Positions 60,613 through 64,000 of a stretch of DNA of 64,000 nucleotides are shown one piece after another. This DNA is from Pseudomonadales bacterium. GTDB taxonomy: Bacteria > Pseudomonadota > Gammaproteobacteria > Pseudomonadales > Azotimanducaceae. The stretch is taken from assembly GCA_028279305.1 (NCBI GenBank), contig JANQOA010000023.1, positions 21,800 through 85,799 on the forward strand, written 5' to 3'. A program made the position numbers and the translations under genes. The notes beneath the pieces were generated by a model. The model was not told the origin of the DNA. It saw nothing but the letters and a program-made list of their open reading frames with translations, and ran no database searches. Position 1 is the first letter of the stretch. Each line of letters starts with the position of its first letter.

Positions 60613-62787
60613 CTACATCTGGTAGGAAAGCTCGATGCCAAACTCACGCGGCGTGGGAATGGTCTTGAGATCTCCGGCATAAAGCGGACCTGACTGAACG
60701 AACAAACTGCCATCTTCATCCGTCAGGTTGTTACCAAAGAGCGACACCGCAAAATTCTCACCGAACAAGAGGCTGAACCGCATATTTAGGTAACTCTGCG
60801 TGTCCGCCTCATCTAACGAACCAACAGAGGCGCTGTAGCCGTCTTTATGACTGTAAGAGACCAGCAAGTCACCACCGATGGTATCGCTGATCTGCCAGCC
60901 GTAAAGTGCTGATATCGAAGCAGACCAAGGCGGCGTACCCGGTACGTCGTCGCCTTCAGAGAAGAACGGTCCCATCGCACTTTCGATCACCGGATCAAGC
61001 GAGCTGAATTCCAAGTTGTTCCAGTTGGCAGCCACAATGAGGTTTAGACCCGGCACTGCCTCGGGTCTCCAGGTGAGACCCAGGTCAATGCCGAAGCCAT
61101 CAACATCGCCCAGTTGGAACGATGTGGTAATCGTGCCAAGTCGTGCGGCACCCTGCACGTCCGTCCAGTCCTGATAGTAGAGGGACGCGTCCAGTATCAC
61201 CGCGCCATCGGCCAGAGTCTGCTTGGTGCCGATCTCATAACTCCAGAGCTCATCCGAATCTACGGTCGCAGGGCAGGCAGCAGCCAAAGGGCTCATTGCC
61301 GGAATACTTGCGCAGCTAGACACCCCGTTGAATATGCCTGACCGAAAGCCTTTTGCCGCATTGAAGTAGTAATGCCGGTTTTCGTCAGGCATGTACGACA
61401 GATTGAAGCGCGGATTCACGCTGTCAAAGGTATCTTCGCTAGTCGGATACGGGATCGGAAAACCTCCGATGTTGTCGTTTTCAGCCACCGTCCTATCGTC
61501 TTCAAACCAACGCAAACCCACCAGCGCAGTCCACTGGTCGTTCAGATCGTAGGTCACTTCGCCAAACACGGACTTCTGCTCAGACTCGATGGACGCGGTG
61601 CTCAGAATCCTCGGCACCATGAGAAGCGGAAACTCGGCAACATCAATTAACACTTCGACCTCAGCGTCGACATAATAAATGCCAGCGACAAACTGAAACG
61701 GACCATCGAAATTCGAGACGAGCCGCGTTTCGTTACTGAACGAATCTGCATCGTAGGCAACAGCCGATGGTAAACCGAAATTTGAAATGAATGAGCTTTG
61801 CCAGAGTTCCTCGTAGTCGAGCTGCGTGAAAACGGAGGTCACCGTCACGGATTCAAAGTCGTAGCTAATCTTTCCGGAATACAGATCGTAGTCCGTGTTG
61901 TCGAAAGTGAGGCTCGGGGTCGCGTCGGTTGAGGTCGGCGGATCATCGGTATCTATCCCAACAAAGCCTGTTGGAGACGTTTCGCTCTCGTTGTGCTGGA
62001 CCATAAATTCAAGAGACAGCTTGTCCGTCGGTTCCACCAGAAGCTGCACTCGGTAGTCCGTCACATCGTTCTCACCGAAGTCTTCTCGAGGCGGCCCGCT
62101 GGGTTCATAAGCAAACGTGGCAAAGTTAATCGCGTGCGGCTGCACATCGATCCAACCCCCGGTTTTTTCCATGCCAGCGGAAACTCTGAGCCCGGCTTTA
62201 CCTTCAACCAGTGGAATGCTGACTGAGGCGTCGCCGTAGTGACCATCCTCACCCTCCTCGATCGACGTGAAGCCCACATTAATCGCCGCATCAAACTCTT
62301 CGAGATCAGGCTGCTTTGGAATGACCCGTAAAACACCGCCCATGGCGCCATTGCCATACAGGGTGCTTTGAGGTCCCTTCACCACCTCGATGCGCTCAAG
62401 ACCCGAGGTGCGTACCACCGGCGCCCAGAGCATCAACGGAAAGTAGAATGGTGTATCGCCAATGTAGTAGCCAAGTGTTGGATCACCCACAATTTGTGGG
62501 ATGCCGCGCAGCTGAATTCGGGTTTGCTCAGTGCTGAGAGCCTCACCCTGAGCAGCACCGGGGATAAAATTCACCGCTTCGCGCAAACTCTTGATATTGT
62601 TTCGATCAAGGAAGTCACCGTCGGTGACCTGGATGGCGAGGGGCACGTCTTGCAGGGACTGCTCACGTTTCTGCGCCGTGACGACAACCTCCTCAATGAC
62701 GTTGTCATCCGCCGCAGCTGAACGTTGCCCGACCCCGCCAATCGTCAGAAGTGCAACCAGTACGCTTCCAATAAGTTGTTTTTTCAA
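60613..62787 (-). CDS. TonB-dependent outer-membrane receptor
   Basis: A 724-residue receptor with a signal peptide (IGSVLVALLTIGGVGQRSAA), VIEEVVVTAQKREQSLQDVP, the plug motif IEVVKGPQSTLYGNGAMGG and a barrel ending REFGIELSYQM. The start is a TTG with GGAGAGATAG upstream. The plug ends NGAMGGVLRV instead of NTxGGAVNI, placing it apart from the receptors at 19588 and 28216. It carries the same 50-bp upstream element as the esterase operon and so probably imports the esterase substrate or product. Confidence 0.93.
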   Translation of the reverse strand: MKKQLIGSVLVALLTIGGVGQRSAAADDNVIEEVVVTAQKREQSLQDVPLAIQVTDGDFLDRNNIKSLREAVNFIPGAAQGEALSTEQTRIQLRGIPQIVGDPTLGYYIGDTPFYFPLMLWAPVVRTSGLERIEVVKGPQSTLYGNGAMGGVLRVIPKQPDLEEFDAAINVGFTSIEEGEDGHYGDASVSIPLVEGKAGLRVSAGMEKTGGWIDVQPHAINFATFAYEPSGPPREDFGENDVTDYRVQLLVEPTDKLSLEFMVQHNESETSPTGFVGIDTDDPPTSTDATPSLTFDNTDYDLYSGKISYDFESVTVTSVFTQLDYEELWQSSFISNFGLPSAVAYDADSFSNETRLVSNFDGPFQFVAGIYYVDAEVEVLIDVAEFPLLMVPRILSTASIESEQKSVFGEVTYDLNDQWTALVGLRWFEDDRTVAENDNIGGFPIPYPTSEDTFDSVNPRFNLSYMPDENRHYYFNAAKGFRSGIFNGVSSCASIPAMSPLAAACPATVDSDELWSYEIGTKQTLADGAVILDASLYYQDWTDVQGAARLGTITTSFQLGDVDGFGIDLGLTWRPEAVPGLNLIVAANWNNLEFSSLDPVIESAMGPFFSEGDDVPGTPPWSASISALYGWQISDTIGGDLLVSYSHKDGYSASVGSLDEADTQSYLNMRFSLLFGENFAVSLFGNNLTDEDGSLFVQSGPLYAGDLKTIPTPREFGIELSYQM

Positions 62788-62845
62788 CTATCTCTCCAAA
62801 TGGTGCAATGACACGGGCTGCATCGTCCCGCTGGTAGAGATAAAA

Positions 62846-62895
62846 CGCACTATTGTTGGGCGACAGAACTTATGCGACTGACACTTTTTCTTATG
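62846..62895 (-). promoter_or_regulatory. Shared 50-bp regulatory element, copy 2 (TonB receptor)
   Basis: The block CGCACTATTGT lies at 62846-62856 and the second block at 62871-62895, ending GACACTTTTTCTTATG. It ends 59 bases upstream of the receptor start, almost the same distance as copy 1 from the esterase start. The conserved order and spacing point to a common activator and promoter. Confidence 0.7.
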
Positions 62896-62920
62896 TTGAA
62901 CGGCTGCTTAGCGCACCGGC

Positions 62921-63541
62921 CTACAACTCTGTTGCCTCAGGTTCCTTATGGCCCAAGACTTTGTCCCACATGACAAGGTCCGCACCTGCACCAGCTTCAA
63001 CCATGTGCGCTCTCAATTCTTCATAGGTCTGGGGTGCTTCCGACAGCCTCAGCGTTCTTCTGAAGAACACAAAGATCCCCCACAGGTTAAAGAAAACGCA
63101 CAGCGCAAGGACTTCAAGCCTGATCAGGTCCGCAAAGAACATGAAAGAGATGTACTGCAAATGGAATTCAGGGGCAACCGGTAGCATCTTCCAGGCCAAT
63201 TGCTTACACGGCGGCGCCATGCACCAGATGCTCATGTTCAATAGCGCGAGACTGATGAAGATCAGTTCTATCTCAAAACGAAAAACTGCGCCTTCCAGCA
63301 CGCCGTTGAGCGCAATCAGCCCTAACACCATGGCCAGGGAGGCATGCATCTTGTGGTTCTTTTTGTCACGGAACCAGATGTATGTGTTAAGACGCTCGTT
63401 TACGAACACCCACTTCGGAGATTTGTAATAGTAGTCATCAAACGCTTCATAGAGCCCTGTGCCGAGATAGATCACCACCTCAACCCACAACACAATCCAG
63501 AGGGTGGTCGTGAGTGGATACAGTTCTGTTGCAGTAAGCAT
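62921..63541 (-). CDS. Predicted membrane protein, function unknown
   Basis: A 206-residue protein with about five hydrophobic segments: LWIVLWVEVVIYLGTGL near residue 14, LAMVLGLIALNGVLEG near 70, LIFISLALLNMSIWCM near 93, ISFMFFADLIRLEVLALCV near 131 and NLWGIFVFF near 152. A DDYYYKSPKWVFVNERLN loop and charged tail lie outside these. I do not recognise the family. It is 34 bases downstream of the partial hydrolase gene and upstream of the TonB receptor, all on the same strand. Confidence 0.7.
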   Translation of the reverse strand: MLTATELYPLTTTLWIVLWVEVVIYLGTGLYEAFDDYYYKSPKWVFVNERLNTYIWFRDKKNHKMHASLAMVLGLIALNGVLEGAVFRFEIELIFISLALLNMSIWCMAPPCKQLAWKMLPVAPEFHLQYISFMFFADLIRLEVLALCVFFNLWGIFVFFRRTLRLSEAPQTYEELRAHMVEAGAGADLVMWDKVLGHKEPEATEL

Positions 63542-63575
63542 GCTTGTCCTCTACTTCTCTTGGATGGAGTGGGAT

Positions 63576-64000
63576 TTAAGCGGCCGCCGATTTAATAAAC
63601 GCCAAAATATCTGGGGCGATGCGCTTATCCATCGCCGCTTGCATGTGGCCCTGGCCTTCATAAAGCTTGAGTGTGCAATTCGGGATCAGGGAGGCAGTCT
63701 CCCTAGTCAACGCCTCCGGAAAGTAAGCGTCTTCATCGCCACCGATCAGCAATACCGGAACCGTGACGCGTGGCAACGCTTCCCGCGCATCAAACGTGCG
63801 TTCCGCTTCTGCCTCCACTACCACGTCATTGGCCATATGCTCATGGAAGCTACCGGCAAGGAGTTTTGTCATCGTGCCGAGCATCAGCCTGGGAAGAAAT
63901 GGAAACTTTGCGTCCGGATACAAGCTCCTAGACATAATCGCACCGGCCTCGAACAAACGACCGTCCGCAATCGCCCTGGCATACCGCTGATCAATACCCT
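63576..64000 (-). CDS. Alpha/beta hydrolase (partial, N-terminus outside the window)
   Basis: The frame is open from the window edge to a stop at 63576, giving about 141 residues of a C-terminal part. VTVPVLLIGGDEDAYFPEALT holds the acid and KLYEGQGHMQAAMDKR the catalytic histidine of an alpha/beta hydrolase; the nucleophile lies beyond the edge. A TTG at 63956 could be read as a start, but the upstream frame (DQRYARAIADGR) continues the fold, so the gene extends past 64000. The substrate is not known. Confidence 0.75.
   Translation of the reverse strand, partial: GIDQRYARAIADGRLFEAGAIMSRSLYPDAKFPFLPRLMLGTMTKLLAGSFHEHMANDVVVEAEAERTFDAREALPRVTVPVLLIGGDEDAYFPEALTRETASLIPNCTLKLYEGQGHMQAAMDKRIAPDILAFIKSAAA

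Noticed and set aside
1-64000. CRISPR arrays, tRNA, rRNA, insertion sequences or phage genes
   Set aside because: I found no regularly spaced repeats, transposase or integrase motifs, or RNA-gene signatures by eye; a tRNA scan could still reveal a single tRNA.

Overview
The window reads as one continuous stretch of a proteobacterial chromosome, most likely a gammaproteobacterium of the aerobic, oligotrophic kind rich in TonB receptors and oxygenases. The basis is the Gram-negative machinery (five TonB-dependent receptors, lipobox lipoproteins), a full-length ThrRS and the density of LysR, AraC and TetR regulators. Species and even class are inference. I see no rRNA, tRNA, CRISPR array, insertion sequence or phage gene. 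No stretch over about 300 bases lacks a gene.

Layout. 1-2.3 kb: a minus-strand VOC / PhyH dioxygenase / epimerase operon facing a TetR gene. 3.1-3.9 kb: a toxin-antitoxin pair (FitA-like antitoxin, PIN toxin) with its promoter inside a palindrome. 3.9-7.2 kb: a minus operon of a beta-propeller lipoprotein, a GMC oxidoreductase and its small subunit. 7.3-9.3 kb: ThuA-like protein and iron-type alcohol dehydrogenase. 9.4-12.2 kb: thrS followed by a short-chain dehydrogenase, without infC. 12.4-15.3 kb: DUF2817 M14-like hydrolase, M19 dipeptidase and PPOX-fold protein. 15.3-17.8 kb: TetR, luciferase-like monooxygenase, VOC protein. 17.8-22.7 kb: TonB receptor plus DUF3604 protein, facing a MarR gene. 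22.8-25.4 kb: a broken HEAT-repeat gene, an exported dehalogenase-like hydrolase and a LysR gene.

25.5-37.0 kb is the most interesting block. A minus operon (TonB receptor, MFS carrier, small lipoprotein, kelch protein) faces a plus operon (alpha/beta hydrolase, a normal Rieske oxygenase, and a second oxygenase-like protein that has lost three of its four Rieske ligands). A LysR and an AraC gene follow. The AraC gene faces a third Rieske oxygenase across two tandem 21-bp repeats that look like an AraC operator. Together this looks like an import-and-oxidise pathway for an aromatic or alicyclic compound.

37.1-45.6 kb is a glycoside utilisation locus: TonB receptor, GH3 glycosidase, sulfatase and GPH-type sugar symporter, facing a TetR gene across a perfect 18-bp palindrome. 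45.6-48.1 kb holds an operon with a COQ4-like protein, a TetR regulator and an HXXEE membrane protein. 48.1-54.7 kb holds a tightly overlapped operon (FAD amine-oxidase-like protein, DUF3500 protein, EF-hand protein), its facing TetR gene and a further TonB receptor. 54.8-64 kb holds a tannase/feruloyl-esterase-like protein, an acyl-CoA synthetase and an SCP-x-type thiolase in one operon, then an AraC regulator, a TonB receptor, a membrane protein and a partial hydrolase. The esterase operon and the TonB receptor share a near-identical 50-bp element at the same distance from their start codons, which ties them into one regulon, probably under the AraC gene between them.

The recurring theme is a set of self-contained modules, each with an outer-membrane receptor, enzymes for one substrate class and a local regulator.
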